A stretch of 64,000 nucleotides of DNA from JACJXF01 sp964404825 (GTDB taxonomy: Bacteria > Bacteroidota > Bacteroidia > Bacteroidales > GCA-2748055). The notes beneath the pieces were generated by a model. That model was not told the DNA's origin and did not search any database. It saw only the letters and a list, made by a program, of their open reading frames with translations. The stretch covers positions 62,001 through 126,000 of the forward strand of contig CAYOLQ010000001.1 in the NCBI GenBank assembly GCA_964404825.1. The letters run 5' to 3'. Shown piece after piece: positions 16,339 through 25,839 of the stretch (its first letter is position 1; each line of letters begins with the position of its first letter). The position numbers were made by a program, and so were the translations under genes.

Positions 16339-19200
16339 ATGAAGTATTTTGTTTGCATTATAAGTGTATTTATTTTTATCGGAACTTTGGCATCTGCACA
16401 GTTTTATGAATTCGGACAAGATCCGGCTTCACTGAAATGGAAACAGATTAATACAGAGCATTTTAAGGTTGTTTTTCCATCAGATTTTGGTAACAATGCT
16501 CAGAAACTTGCAAACGTACTCGAGAAAAACTATAACGCAAATTCCAGTCAGCTTGACCACTCACCCCGGAAAGTACCTGTAATTATTCACAATCAAACAG
16601 TGTATTCAAATGCATTTGTAACCTGGGCTCCAAAGAGAATGGAGTTTTTTACCTTTCCCGATCCAAATATCTATCCAATTGACTGGATGACTGAATTAAG
16701 TCTGCATGAATTCAGGCATGTAGTACAGATCGATAAACTGAATCAGAGTTTTACACGTTTTTTAACCGTATTGCTGGGTCAGCAGGCAAACGGCATAGTC
16801 GCAGGTATGATGCCGCTCTGGTTTATTGAAGGGGATGCTGTAAGTGCAGAAACCTCATTATCCCGATCAGGAAGGGGCAGACTTCCTTCATTCGAAATGG
16901 AAATTAAGGCAAAACTATTGTCAGACACTAAACCTTATTCTCTTAGCAAAGCATATCTGGGTTCATATAAAGACTATGTGCCTGATCATTATCAATTAGG
17001 ATATCAAATGGTAAGTTATGCCAGAAAACATTATGGAAATGATTATTGGGCCAACGCTCTTAACTACATATCCCGCTACCCCTATCTTATCAGCCCATAT
17101 TATTTCTATTCGAGAAAAACTACCGGGGGAGGTCAGGGCAGACTTTATAAAAACACGATGAATTCGCTCAAGGATCATTGGACCTTTGCTACCGATAGGA
17201 GAAAACCGGAACCTAAAAAAATCCTGAATATCCGGGATGCTAAAGTGTACACAAGTTATACCCAGACTCATATTTTATCTGATTCGTCTGTAATTGCATT
17301 AAAATCAGGTCTTAACATAATCCCCCGGTTTGTAAAAGTATTCGCGGATGGTACCGAAAAATTCATTTTTAACCCGGGATCACTCGTTTCAGGAAGGTTT
17401 TCAGTTTACAGTAATAAAATTATATGGGATGAATATGTCCAGGATGTTCGCTGGACCAACAGGAGTTTTTCAATTCTCAGAGAGTATAATATTGATACAG
17501 GTAAAAGTCGGAATTTAACCAAAAAGACAAAGTACACGTCCCCTTCATGGTCTTCTCTTGGGGATATTATCGTAGCTGTAAACAGCACTGTGGATTATAA
17601 GTTTTCTCTGGTTTTTTTAAGTTCAGTCAACGGAAAAGTAATAAAGCAGGTTCAATCACCGGAAAACGCTTACCTTCAATCCCCGGAATGGATAGGTGCC
17701 ACAGGTAAAATTGCTGTAATTGCTTCAGGTGATAAAGGTAAATCAATTATGGAATATGATCTTTACACGAATAAGTGGACCGAGATTTTAAATACAGGAT
17801 TTGTAAACATAGAGCATCTGAATTATTCAGGTGATTTTCTTTTTTTTAACGGGGGATTTGATGGAATTGACGAGATTTATTCTGTAAATCTTATTGATAA
17901 AAAACTTAGAAAGCATAGTAATTCAGCATTAGGATCTTATTATCCTGATGTAAATAATGACTATCAACTTATGAGCTACTCTGCTTATGGACTGAATGGT
18001 TACGATATTGTGCTTGAAAATATATATCCGGATAAACAAGAGGAATATCTTTTAAAGGATTCCATTACAGAACAGTCATTTATTTCGGTTAACCTGAAAG
18101 AAAAACCGGACACCTTAACAATTTCTCAAGCAAGCGATTTTAAGTTTGAAGAAAAACATTATTCCAAAGCGGCAAATCTTTTTCGTCTTCATAGCTGGGC
18201 CCCATATTGGTTTGATTATACTGAGCCTGATATTGATGACCCTAAAGTATCAGCAGGGTTTACGCTTCTCTCACAAAACGATTTGAGTACAGCTGTATCC
18301 AGCCTCGGGTTTGAACATAATTCCGGAGTAAATTACCTCCATACCCGATTCACTTATAAAGGCTTTCTTCCGGTTTTTGATTTTTCTGCCACCTATGGCG
18401 GAGAACCTTTTGTTGCTGTCTTTTCAGGATTAACAGAACCCGTATTAAATACTAATTTATTTTATAATCTATCAACATATATCCCTTTGACTTTTACCTC
18501 CGGGAAAATTATTACCGGAATGCAGCCTTCTTTTAACGCTTCCTACAATTCAACATACTTTTACCATTTTTCAGATAAGGAATATAAAAGAGGGATCCGG
18601 TTTATTGAGCCCAGAATATATTTTTATTCCTATAAGCGAACCTCTGTAAGAGACCTTCAGCCAAGGCTTGGAATAACAGCAGATGGCAGATTTACCTCCT
18701 CCCCGTTCGAAAACGAATTATATGGAAGCATTAAATCCTTCAAGACCAGTCTTTACCTGCCCGGAATTCTTATGAATCATGGACTTCGCCTAAGAGGAGA
18801 ATGGCAAAATCAGGAGATTGATATGTATTATTATCCAAACCATTTGTCATTGCCACGAGGCATCCCACAAAGACCTTTCATTGATATGAACAGGTATTCA
18901 GCAGATTATGTTTTTCCTGTTTGTTATCCCGACTGGTCTTTAGGATCCCTTTTGTATCTCAAGCGCCTGAGGGGGAATCTGTTTACAGACTATATGAAAG
19001 GAATTGAAAAATTTGTTAGCCCTACGGAAACTTCAGCTCCTGAATATATTTTTACTCAGGGATTGGAATTGTATGCTGATTATCACATTCTCAGGTTTAT
19101 ATTTGAATTCAGCTCCGGAGCACGTTTTATCTATTTCCCGAATGAAGAAACTTTTGGAGTGCAACTGCTGTTTTCCGTTAATCTGGATAAATTCTTATGA
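16339..19200 (+). CDS. Secreted protease-like / beta-propeller / beta-barrel protein
   Basis: Large exported protein of 953 aa with signal peptide 1-20 (ending ASAQ). Residues 30-260 resemble a gluzincin metalloprotease: His123-Glu-Phe-Arg-His127 fits HExxH, and Glu164 in WFIEGDA fits the third zinc ligand. Residues of about 290-590 form repeated strands like the TolB/WD40-like propeller (SPSWSS, SPEWIGAT). The final 330 residues alternate hydrophobic and aromatic residues and end in LFSVNLDKFL, like an outer-membrane barrel. Homologues are often named TolB-like, but no Tol-Pal genes are nearby. A TTG at 16312 would add nine residues and destroy the signal peptide. Substrate unknown. Confidence 0.78.
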   Translation: MKYFVCIISVFIFIGTLASAQFYEFGQDPASLKWKQINTEHFKVVFPSDFGNNAQKLANVLEKNYNANSSQLDHSPRKVPVIIHNQTVYSNAFVTWAPKRMEFFTFPDPNIYPIDWMTELSLHEFRHVVQIDKLNQSFTRFLTVLLGQQANGIVAGMMPLWFIEGDAVSAETSLSRSGRGRLPSFEMEIKAKLLSDTKPYSLSKAYLGSYKDYVPDHYQLGYQMVSYARKHYGNDYWANALNYISRYPYLISPYYFYSRKTTGGGQGRLYKNTMNSLKDHWTFATDRRKPEPKKILNIRDAKVYTSYTQTHILSDSSVIALKSGLNIIPRFVKVFADGTEKFIFNPGSLVSGRFSVYSNKIIWDEYVQDVRWTNRSFSILREYNIDTGKSRNLTKKTKYTSPSWSSLGDIIVAVNSTVDYKFSLVFLSSVNGKVIKQVQSPENAYLQSPEWIGATGKIAVIASGDKGKSIMEYDLYTNKWTEILNTGFVNIEHLNYSGDFLFFNGGFDGIDEIYSVNLIDKKLRKHSNSALGSYYPDVNNDYQLMSYSAYGLNGYDIVLENIYPDKQEEYLLKDSITEQSFISVNLKEKPDTLTISQASDFKFEEKHYSKAANLFRLHSWAPYWFDYTEPDIDDPKVSAGFTLLSQNDLSTAVSSLGFEHNSGVNYLHTRFTYKGFLPVFDFSATYGGEPFVAVFSGLTEPVLNTNLFYNLSTYIPLTFTSGKIITGMQPSFNASYNSTYFYHFSDKEYKRGIRFIEPRIYFYSYKRTSVRDLQPRLGITADGRFTSSPFENELYGSIKSFKTSLYLPGILMNHGLRLRGEWQNQEIDMYYYPNHLSLPRGIPQRPFIDMNRYSADYVFPVCYPDWSLGSLLYLKRLRGNLFTDYMKGIEKFVSPTETSAPEYIFTQGLELYADYHILRFIFEFSSGARFIYFPNEETFGVQLLFSVNLDKFL

Positions 19201-19256
19201 TCTTTCATAATTAATATGTTGTTATTCACGTATTATCTATTCAATAATTCTTTGTT

Positions 19257-20045
19257 TTGAACCAGACCGAAAAAATATTTGAACATCTCACGACTGAGAA
19301 ATTCTCTTTTAAAAAGTTTCTTAGTAAAAATATAAGAGGGATTCTCGGGACTATTATGTTTCATATGTTTATATTAATCATATTTCTCCTGGTGAAAATC
19401 GAAGGATTCAGAGAAACCAGGGATCTTGATATAACTTTTGACTACACTCAGCCTGTCGAAGAAATCTCTAAAGAGGTTCAAATTCCACTGACACCGGCAG
19501 AGCAGGCATATCTGGACAGACTTCTTTCTCAGGCAGGGGATTTAAGCAACCGGGCAAGTAATACTTCTGAAAAACTTGAAAAGGAAATAAGTACCGATAA
19601 CTTCGTTGATGATTATCTAAAGCAACTGGATGAAGCCAGAACCGAAGAATGGAGAAAGCAACAGGAAGAAATCAACTTCCGGCTAAATCAGCAGGATTAT
19701 GTTCCTCCCGTATTTGACAAGAACAAAGAGGTTGAAATGGATGATTATTCGGGTCCTAGTAATGTTAATTATGAATTTCTGGAAGCTCCCTACGACAGAT
19801 TTAAATTATATCTTCCGGTTCCTGTGTATAAATGTCAGGGTGAAGGTATTGTGAAGGTAAGCATTGTTGTTGACCAGACCGGAAAAGTAATTTCTGCTGA
19901 GCCTGCAATCGCCAGAGATTATGCAGATAAAGACTGCCTCCTGGAAGTGGCCCGTAACTATGCCTTAAAAACAAGATTTGAAGGGAAATTTAATGCTCCG
20001 AAAAATCAAAAAGGGTATATAGTTTATACCTTTATTCCTCAATAG
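19257..20045 (+). CDS. TonB-like protein, TTG start
   Basis: Inner-membrane protein of 262 aa anchored by one segment (about residues 29-47, GTIMFHMFILIIFLLVKI). A charged periplasmic coiled part follows (about 75-150), then a C-terminal TonB-like domain (165-262) with the family pattern GEGIVKVSIVVDQTGKVISA and a final YTFIPQ. It may contact an outer-membrane partner, possibly the barrel protein encoded 57 bp upstream (inference). The start is a TTG at 19257: no upstream ATG exists in frame, and the next ATG falls inside the membrane segment. It lacks the Pro-rich linker of classical TonB, and no exbB or exbD is nearby. Confidence 0.75.
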   Translation: MNQTEKIFEHLTTEKFSFKKFLSKNIRGILGTIMFHMFILIIFLLVKIEGFRETRDLDITFDYTQPVEEISKEVQIPLTPAEQAYLDRLLSQAGDLSNRASNTSEKLEKEISTDNFVDDYLKQLDEARTEEWRKQQEEINFRLNQQDYVPPVFDKNKEVEMDDYSGPSNVNYEFLEAPYDRFKLYLPVPVYKCQGEGIVKVSIVVDQTGKVISAEPAIARDYADKDCLLEVARNYALKTRFEGKFNAPKNQKGYIVYTFIPQ

Positions 20046-20059
20046 AATACCGGTTATTA

Positions 20060-21052
20060 TTATGTGCCCAGAAGCTTTCTTGCAAATTCAGATATTGCAT
20101 CACTGTTTTGGTCTCTCATGCATCTGAAATGTTTTCTGGGGCAGGATTTGTATCCGATTTTAGAGCAGGGACGGCAATCCAGCCCCTTTACTTCAAAGAT
20201 TAAACTATTCGGGTCGGGTAAATATGGATACATTCCAAATTCAGGTACTGTATTTCCCCAGACAGAGATAATTCTCTTTTTAAAAGCCGAAGCAATGTGC
20301 ATTAATCCCGTGTCATGGGTAATCACAAGTTCTGCGTTTTTTACCAAAATAGCTGATTGATTAAGAGATAATTTGCCACAGGTATTAAGAACAAATTTAT
20401 TCTCGGAAATTTTACCTTGAATGGATTCTGCAAGTAGTTGGTCGTTTTTACCACCGCAAATAATAACGGGAAAGTTTACCATATCACATATTTCAGCAAG
20501 CAATTCAGGCTTCGCTTTTTTTGTTTCATGCTGGGCCCCAATGGCAATAAGTATGTATTTTTCAGGAAAGCCTGATAACACAGAACGTAATATCTCCGGA
20601 TTTTCCTGAGTAAGAAAATAATCAAGACCCATGCGATCGTTTGAAACATCAAATAATTTTAAGGTATCAAGGTAACGATCCACGATATGAATCTCCGGCA
20701 GTTTATTAATTTTGAGATTCACAAGCAGCCACTTTCTGAAATTCAGTTTATTAAATGAAAAGGAAACTTTCCGTAAGTGGTTTTTTATTCTGAAAGTGCG
20801 GATATTGTTGTGTAAATCAATAATATAATCAAACTCTTCCTTTTCAAGGGCAGCTAATACTTCTTTTAAATTATTCCGGAATAACCACACCCGGTCAATA
20901 TAGGGATTAGGTTCTACGATACCCGAATATTGCTCTTTTGTCAGATAGTGAATTATGGCTCCATCGATCTGGGTTTTAAGGCAGCGAACGACAGGTGTGG
21001 TAAGTACAATATCTCCAATTGAAGAAAGACGGATAATCAGAAATTTTACCAC
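20060..21052 (-). CDS. Glycosyltransferase family 9 (heptosyltransferase-like)
   Basis: Cytoplasmic GT-B glycosyltransferase that adds heptose or a related sugar to the lipopolysaccharide core. It starts with the GT9 hallmark FLIIRLSSIGDIVLTTPVV. It also has the conserved DYIIDLHNNIRT, the sugar-nucleotide site HDTGLMHIASAF, and WGNT. It ends with a Cys-rich segment (DCRPCSKIGYKSCPRKHFRCM), a feature of some Bacteroidota members. It lies 16 bp downstream of the hydrolase gene and is probably read from the atpD promoter or an internal one. The acceptor sugar cannot be told from sequence. Confidence 0.9.
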   Translation of the reverse strand: MVKFLIIRLSSIGDIVLTTPVVRCLKTQIDGAIIHYLTKEQYSGIVEPNPYIDRVWLFRNNLKEVLAALEKEEFDYIIDLHNNIRTFRIKNHLRKVSFSFNKLNFRKWLLVNLKINKLPEIHIVDRYLDTLKLFDVSNDRMGLDYFLTQENPEILRSVLSGFPEKYILIAIGAQHETKKAKPELLAEICDMVNFPVIICGGKNDQLLAESIQGKISENKFVLNTCGKLSLNQSAILVKNAELVITHDTGLMHIASAFKKRIISVWGNTVPEFGMYPYLPDPNSLIFEVKGLDCRPCSKIGYKSCPRKHFRCMRDQNSDAISEFARKLLGT

Positions 21053-21068
21053 AATAATTTTATTTATT

Positions 21069-21875
21069 CTACCGGAGCGATTTGAAAAAAATTAAAAGTG
21101 AAAGCCAGTATTCATCACGGGCAGGGTTTTCCCTCTTTAATGCATTTGTTCCCCTTTGTCCCTTTGAAATAGTTGGCTTGAAAAGTGTTTTATCTGATCC
21201 CGTAAACCCCTCAATATCTGAAAAATAAGGAAACTCCTCTTCTGTACAGGCCACAAAAACCGGCTTGGGATAATTGGATAGTATTTTTTTAAGCTCGAAT
21301 TCAGGTGAAAAATACTCACCCGGACTAAAGGCAACAACTGAATTTACATTTTCATTGTTGAGACCCACAATTAATGCGAGCGAAGCGGAGCTTGCACTTC
21401 CAAATAAGGTTACTTTCTGGTCGCTGAACTGACTCAAAAAATCAATTGCCGCTTCCATATCCAATGAAGCTTTCCGTAATTTCATTGAAAAACCTTCCTG
21501 TTTAGCTCTTATTGCCGTTTCATTTTTTACAAACCCGAACTTATCTCCCGACCTGAGGTCAACGGCCATACAATTATAATTCATTTTAATAAAGCGGGAG
21601 GCAATTGAGTCAAATTCACCCCGGGAGGATTGCTCCTGATGGAATAAAATAACATAAGGATTAGAATTCAGAGATTTATAAAGGTCGGCAGTAACCAATA
21701 AACCATCTGCAGATTTAAAAAAAACCTGACTTTTTCTAATAACCTGAGAACTGAGGTTTTCAACCCAAAAAAAGCTTAGCAGGTTTAGTAGAATAAAACA
21801 AGCAATAGCGGAATAAGCCTTCTTATTTGGTGACAGTATCTGCAAGCAGGATGATTTTGTTTTCTTTGGCTTCAA
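21069..21875 (-). CDS. Alpha/beta-hydrolase-like protein with altered catalytic His
   Basis: Protein of 268 aa with an N-terminal hydrophobic segment (about 21-44), so membrane-anchored or exported. The fold markers are YVILFHQEQSSRGEF (oxyanion region), AVDLRSGDKFGF, and a nucleophile elbow GSASSA with Ser162. The position that normally holds the catalytic His (HGT) reads Arg241 in QRGTNAL, so activity is doubtful. The first ATG lies inside atpC, giving an overlap of 53 nt; no other conventional start precedes the hydrophobic segment. The gene is sandwiched between atpC and a GT9 gene on the same strand. Its function is unknown. Confidence 0.68.
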   Translation of the reverse strand: MKPKKTKSSCLQILSPNKKAYSAIACFILLNLLSFFWVENLSSQVIRKSQVFFKSADGLLVTADLYKSLNSNPYVILFHQEQSSRGEFDSIASRFIKMNYNCMAVDLRSGDKFGFVKNETAIRAKQEGFSMKLRKASLDMEAAIDFLSQFSDQKVTLFGSASSASLALIVGLNNENVNSVVAFSPGEYFSPEFELKKILSNYPKPVFVACTEEEFPYFSDIEGFTGSDKTLFKPTISKGQRGTNALKRENPARDEYWLSLLIFFKSLR

Positions 21876-22071
21876 TTACTCCTCCCCCAATATTAAATGT
21901 AGTTTCTTCACCTTCAGGACTCAGAATTTTTACAATTCCTTTTTCCAGCGTAGAAATAATCGGAGCATGATTTCTGAGTATTTCAAAAGATCCTTTAGAA
22001 CCGGGAACCTTTATTAATTTTATCTCTCCGGAAAACAGCTTCTTTTCGGGTGTAATTATTTCCAGGTACAT
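21823..22071 (-). CDS. atpC: ATP synthase F1 subunit epsilon
   Basis: Rotor-stalk subunit of F1, linking gamma to the c-ring and damping ATP hydrolysis. The 82-aa protein contains only the N-terminal beta-sandwich (MYLEIITPEKKLFSGEI, HAPIISTLEKG). It lacks the C-terminal helical hairpin of longer homologues, which is normal in Bacteroidota. It follows atpD by 83 bp, and its 3' end is overlapped by the next gene. The inhibitory helices are absent, so inhibition of the E. coli type is not expected. Confidence 0.93.
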   Translation of the reverse strand: MYLEIITPEKKLFSGEIKLIKVPGSKGSFEILRNHAPIISTLEKGIVKILSPEGEETTFNIGGGVIEAKENKIILLADTVTK

Positions 22072-22154
22072 TATTTCAGGTATAAAAGGAGAAATATAAA
22101 TTTATAAATCCAAATGCTGATAAAAAAACTATGCTCCCTGGTGAGACCAGGTGC

Positions 22155-23663
22155 TTAGCGGGCATCATTTATCATCTTCTCGCCACGTTGAATCGCCTCT
22201 TCAATGGTCCCAACCAGGTTAAATGCCGCTTCCGGATATTTATCTACTTCTCCGTCCATAATCATATTAAAACCCTTGATAGTATCTTCAATTGAAACGA
22301 GAACTCCCGGAATTCCGGTAAACTGCTCAGCTACATGGAATGGCTGTGACAGGAACCTTTGAACCCTTCTGGCACGGTGTACCACAAGCTTGTCATCCTC
22401 CGACAATTCATCCATACCAAGAATAGCAATAATATCCTGAAGTTCATTATACCGTTGAAGCAATTCCTTAACCCTTTGAGCAGTGTTATAATGCTCATTT
22501 CCAACTATTTCAGGTGAAAGAATTCTTGAGGTGGAATCCAGCGGATTAACAGCCGGATAAATTCCGAGAGCTGAGATTTTTCTGTCAAGAACCGTGGTCG
22601 CATCCAAATGTGCAAATGTTGTTGCAGGAGCAGGGTCAGTAAGGTCATCTGCCGGAACATAAATAGCCTGAACAGACGTAATAGATCCTCTCTTTGTTGA
22701 AGTTATCCTTTCCTGCATTAAACCCATTTCAGTAGCAAGGGTTGGCTGGTATCCTACAGCAGATGGCATACGACCTAACAGGGCTGAAACTTCTGAGCCG
22801 GCCTGAGTAAAACGGAATATGTTATCTACGAAGAAAAGAATATCTCTTCCGCCGGATTTTTCATCGCCGTCACGGAATGCTTCTGCAACGGTAAGGCCGC
22901 TTAAGGCAACAGTTGCACGGGCTCCGGGAGGTTCATTCATCTGGCCAAACACAAGAGTGGCTTGTGAAGTTTTTAATAATTCCTTATCAATTTTATCCAA
23001 ATCCCAGCCACCGGCTTCCATACTTTTGGTAAACTCTTCACCATATTTTATTACCCCCGATTCAATCATCTCCCGAAGAAGGTCGTTGCCTTCTCTGGTC
23101 CTTTCGCCAACACCGGCAAATACTGAAAGACCTGAGTAACGCTTGGCAATATTGTTTATAAGTTCCATGATGATAACCGTCTTTCCTACTCCGGCACCAC
23201 CAAATAAACCGATTTTACCTCCCTTTGCATATGGCTCCAATAAGTCAATTACTTTGATCCCCGTAAAAAGCACCTCCGATTGTGTGGATAAAGATTCCAG
23301 TTTGGGAGGAGTATTATGAATGGAGTAGGCTCCTTCAGCGGTTATTTTCCCAATTCCATCAATTGCTTCGCCCACAACATTTAATAGTCTTCCTTTAACG
23401 ATATCACCAACTGGCATCTTGATGGAGGACCCGGTAATCCTTGCCGGCATCCCTCTTTGCAAGCCATCGGTCGAATCCATGGCAATGGTTCTTACTGTAT
23501 TCTCACCGATATGCTGCTGAATCTCAACTATTAGCTTTGTTCCATCAGGACGGTCTATTTCGAGAGCATCATGAATACTTGGAAGTTCGGCCCCGGTTTT
23601 TTCGAAGCTTATATCTACTACGGGTCCGATAACTTGAATGATTTCTCCGGTATTTACTGCCAT
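22155..23663 (-). CDS. atpD: ATP synthase F1 subunit beta
   Basis: Catalytic subunit of F1. The Walker A motif GGAGVGKTV, the catalytic region GERTREGNDL, the DELSEDD motif (DELSEED type) and the signature PAVNPLDSTSR are all visible. The length of 502 aa is normal. With atpC it forms a separate unit 12 kb from the remaining ATP synthase genes on the same strand, an arrangement also seen in other Bacteroidota. A TAAATTTG element lies 41 nt upstream. Confidence 0.98.
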   Translation of the reverse strand: MAVNTGEIIQVIGPVVDISFEKTGAELPSIHDALEIDRPDGTKLIVEIQQHIGENTVRTIAMDSTDGLQRGMPARITGSSIKMPVGDIVKGRLLNVVGEAIDGIGKITAEGAYSIHNTPPKLESLSTQSEVLFTGIKVIDLLEPYAKGGKIGLFGGAGVGKTVIIMELINNIAKRYSGLSVFAGVGERTREGNDLLREMIESGVIKYGEEFTKSMEAGGWDLDKIDKELLKTSQATLVFGQMNEPPGARATVALSGLTVAEAFRDGDEKSGGRDILFFVDNIFRFTQAGSEVSALLGRMPSAVGYQPTLATEMGLMQERITSTKRGSITSVQAIYVPADDLTDPAPATTFAHLDATTVLDRKISALGIYPAVNPLDSTSRILSPEIVGNEHYNTAQRVKELLQRYNELQDIIAILGMDELSEDDKLVVHRARRVQRFLSQPFHVAEQFTGIPGVLVSIEDTIKGFNMIMDGEVDKYPEAAFNLVGTIEEAIQRGEKMINDAR

Positions 23664-23703
23664 TGATCTTTTTTTTGAAGTGCTGAAACTGTTTATAAGA
23701 CTA

Positions 23704-23711
23704 CAAATTTA
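23704..23711 (-). promoter_or_regulatory. Putative -7 element of atpD
   Basis: TAAATTTG on the minus strand matches TAnnTTTG and gives a leader of about 35 nt before atpD. No clear -33 element was seen. Confidence 0.5.
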
Positions 23712-23893
23712 GTATTTTTTGGATAAAAAAAAATAATAAATTCTATTGCGCAATATCAACAGTAATTCAAAATATACTATTTTTATTTAGCTTTTTTTCT
23801 GTTTGAATTGTTAAGGCTTTTAATTAATGCTTTATAGCGCACAGTATTATAACAACATAGATTTTTATTAGAATGATTTCTAAATCAGACAAA

Positions 23894-24469
23894 ATGTTAT
23901 ATTTTAGAAAATTTGCATTATTTCTTTTGATTGCAGTATTGGCTGGTAAACTGAATGCCCAGCTCACAGCCGTATCCGGGGGATTGGCATTTTCATCAGG
24001 TGTTGATTATAATACCGGAACCACAGGTAATCCCGGATTGTACGGCAGAGCGTATTTAAAGGTCAATAAGCGCTTTCATATCGTACCAAGCCTTATAGTC
24101 TTTAACAAATATAAGAGATCCACTTTTTCTGAAGTAATAAAAACCAACATGTTTCATGCGGATTTGGATGGAATGTTTGGTTTATATAAAGACAGATCGT
24201 TGCGTTTTCTTGGATTTGCTGGTGTTAATGCTACTGCAATTGTTTCAAAATGGGATATTCTGATCGAAACACCCGGTTCAGATAATTATATAAATAAATC
24301 AGACCTGAAACCTGGCGTAAATCTTGGCGGAGCTTTTCAACTCTACGTAAACGATACCTTTGATGCCTATGTTTCTGCGAAATATGTATTCAGCTCTTTC
24401 GACCAGATTGTAATTAATGTCGGGGCCATTTATCATTTAGCAGGAAAAAGGAGGAGAGGATCCTGGTAA
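23894..24469 (+). CDS. Small outer-membrane beta-barrel protein, unknown function
   Basis: Exported protein of 191 aa from the ATG at 23894; an ATG at 23873 adds seven residues and weakens the signal peptide. Residues 1-22 are a signal peptide ending LNAQ. The rest alternates strands with glycines and aromatics (GLYGRAYLKVNKRFHIVPSL, LRFLGFAGVNATAI, DAYVSAKYVFSS) and ends in VGAIYHLAGKRR, as in eight-stranded porin-like barrels. It stands alone between atpD (divergent) and proA (convergent). No specific family was recognised. Confidence 0.68.
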   Translation: MLYFRKFALFLLIAVLAGKLNAQLTAVSGGLAFSSGVDYNTGTTGNPGLYGRAYLKVNKRFHIVPSLIVFNKYKRSTFSEVIKTNMFHADLDGMFGLYKDRSLRFLGFAGVNATAIVSKWDILIETPGSDNYINKSDLKPGVNLGGAFQLYVNDTFDAYVSAKYVFSSFDQIVINVGAIYHLAGKRRRGSW

Positions 24470-24568
24470 TTTATAGCAGATAAAGCCAGGTTAAGTAATA
24501 ATTTTATGCGAGTTAAATGCTGATGCTGCAATGTATGCTGAGAAACAAAGTGTATAAAATAAAGAGTC

Positions 24569-25816
24569 TTATTCTCTGATTTGCCCGTCTCCGTAAATTA
24601 TATACTTTGTTGATGTCAGAGCCTTTAGTCCCATTGGTCCCCGTGCATGCAGTTTTTGTGTACTTATGCCGATTTCCGCACCAAACCCGAATTCAAATCC
24701 ATCGGTAAAACGGGTTGACGCATTAACATATACTGCGGCAGAATCAACCTGATTCAGAAATTTCTGGGCGTTAGTATAGTTCTCAGTTATAATTGCTTCC
24801 GAATGTTTTGTTCCGTAAATATTGATATGGGAAATTGCTTCCTCAATTGATTCAACAACTTTTGCTGAGATAATATAATCAAGATACTCTGCCCCCCAAT
24901 CCTCCTCTTTTGCAGGAATAGCATAATCCAGGTAAGAGCATACCCTTTCATCACCTCTTATTTCAACATTTTTTTCAAGAAGTTTCTTCCCTATTAATGG
25001 CAGGATATCCTTTGCAACAGATTGATGTATTAAAAGACTTTCTGCTGCGTTGCATACTCCGGGTCTGTGAGTTTTGGCATTAAATGTTATGGATATGGCT
25101 TTTAAGGGATCCGCCTGTGAATCAATATAAATATGACAATTCCCCACACCTGTTTCAATTACCGGAACGCTGCTGTTTTCAACAACCGATTTAATCAGTC
25201 CGGCACCGCCACGGGGGATTAGAATATCAAGGTATTGGTTAAGCCTCATCATAGCAAGAGCCCCTTCCCGGGATGTATCATTTACAAGTTGTACCGAATC
25301 TTCAGGTAAACCGCTTTCAGCAAGTGATTCTCTCAGGATTTTTACTAGAGCTTGATTGGAGTTAATAGCTTCTTTCCCTCCGCGTAAAATGCATGCGTTA
25401 CCAGTTTTTATGCACAATCCAAATACATCAACAGTAACATTTGGCCTTGCTTCGTATATCATCCCAACAACTCCTAATGGAACTCTTCTTTGTCCAATCT
25501 GTAACCCATTTGGTCTTATTGACATTGAAACTGTCTCGCCAATTGGATCCTCCAGATTAATAATTTGTTCAAGGCCTTCAGCAATCCCGTTTATTCTGTC
25601 CTCTGTTAACCTTAACCGATCTATTAGTGATGATTTCAGAAGATTGCTTTCAGCAGCCTTTATATCGAGCAAATTTGCTTTCAGGATTTCTGAAGAGTTT
25701 TTTCGAAGGGTAGTTGCCGCAATTGCTAAAGCTCTATTTTTTTCCTTGCTTGATAATTGTGAAAGCAAGGATGCTGCTACTTTAGCTTTTTTCCCTTTTT
25801 CCTCTAGTTCTTTCAT
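24569..25816 (-). CDS. proA: Glutamate-5-semialdehyde dehydrogenase
   Basis: Reduces glutamyl-5-phosphate to glutamate semialdehyde with NADPH, the second step of proline synthesis. It is an aldehyde-dehydrogenase fold with the catalytic Cys in HRPGVCNAAESLL, the cofactor region IPRGGAGLIKSV, and the C-terminal LHARGPMGLKALTS. The length of 415 aa is typical. It lies 23 bp downstream of proB and is the last gene of the argR-proA operon. Confidence 0.97.
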   Translation of the reverse strand: MKELEEKGKKAKVAASLLSQLSSKEKNRALAIAATTLRKNSSEILKANLLDIKAAESNLLKSSLIDRLRLTEDRINGIAEGLEQIINLEDPIGETVSMSIRPNGLQIGQRRVPLGVVGMIYEARPNVTVDVFGLCIKTGNACILRGGKEAINSNQALVKILRESLAESGLPEDSVQLVNDTSREGALAMMRLNQYLDILIPRGGAGLIKSVVENSSVPVIETGVGNCHIYIDSQADPLKAISITFNAKTHRPGVCNAAESLLIHQSVAKDILPLIGKKLLEKNVEIRGDERVCSYLDYAIPAKEEDWGAEYLDYIISAKVVESIEEAISHINIYGTKHSEAIITENYTNAQKFLNQVDSAAVYVNASTRFTDGFEFGFGAEIGISTQKLHARGPMGLKALTSTKYIIYGDGQIRE

Positions 25817-25839
25817 TTTTTCGGGGGATTTTCTGAAAT

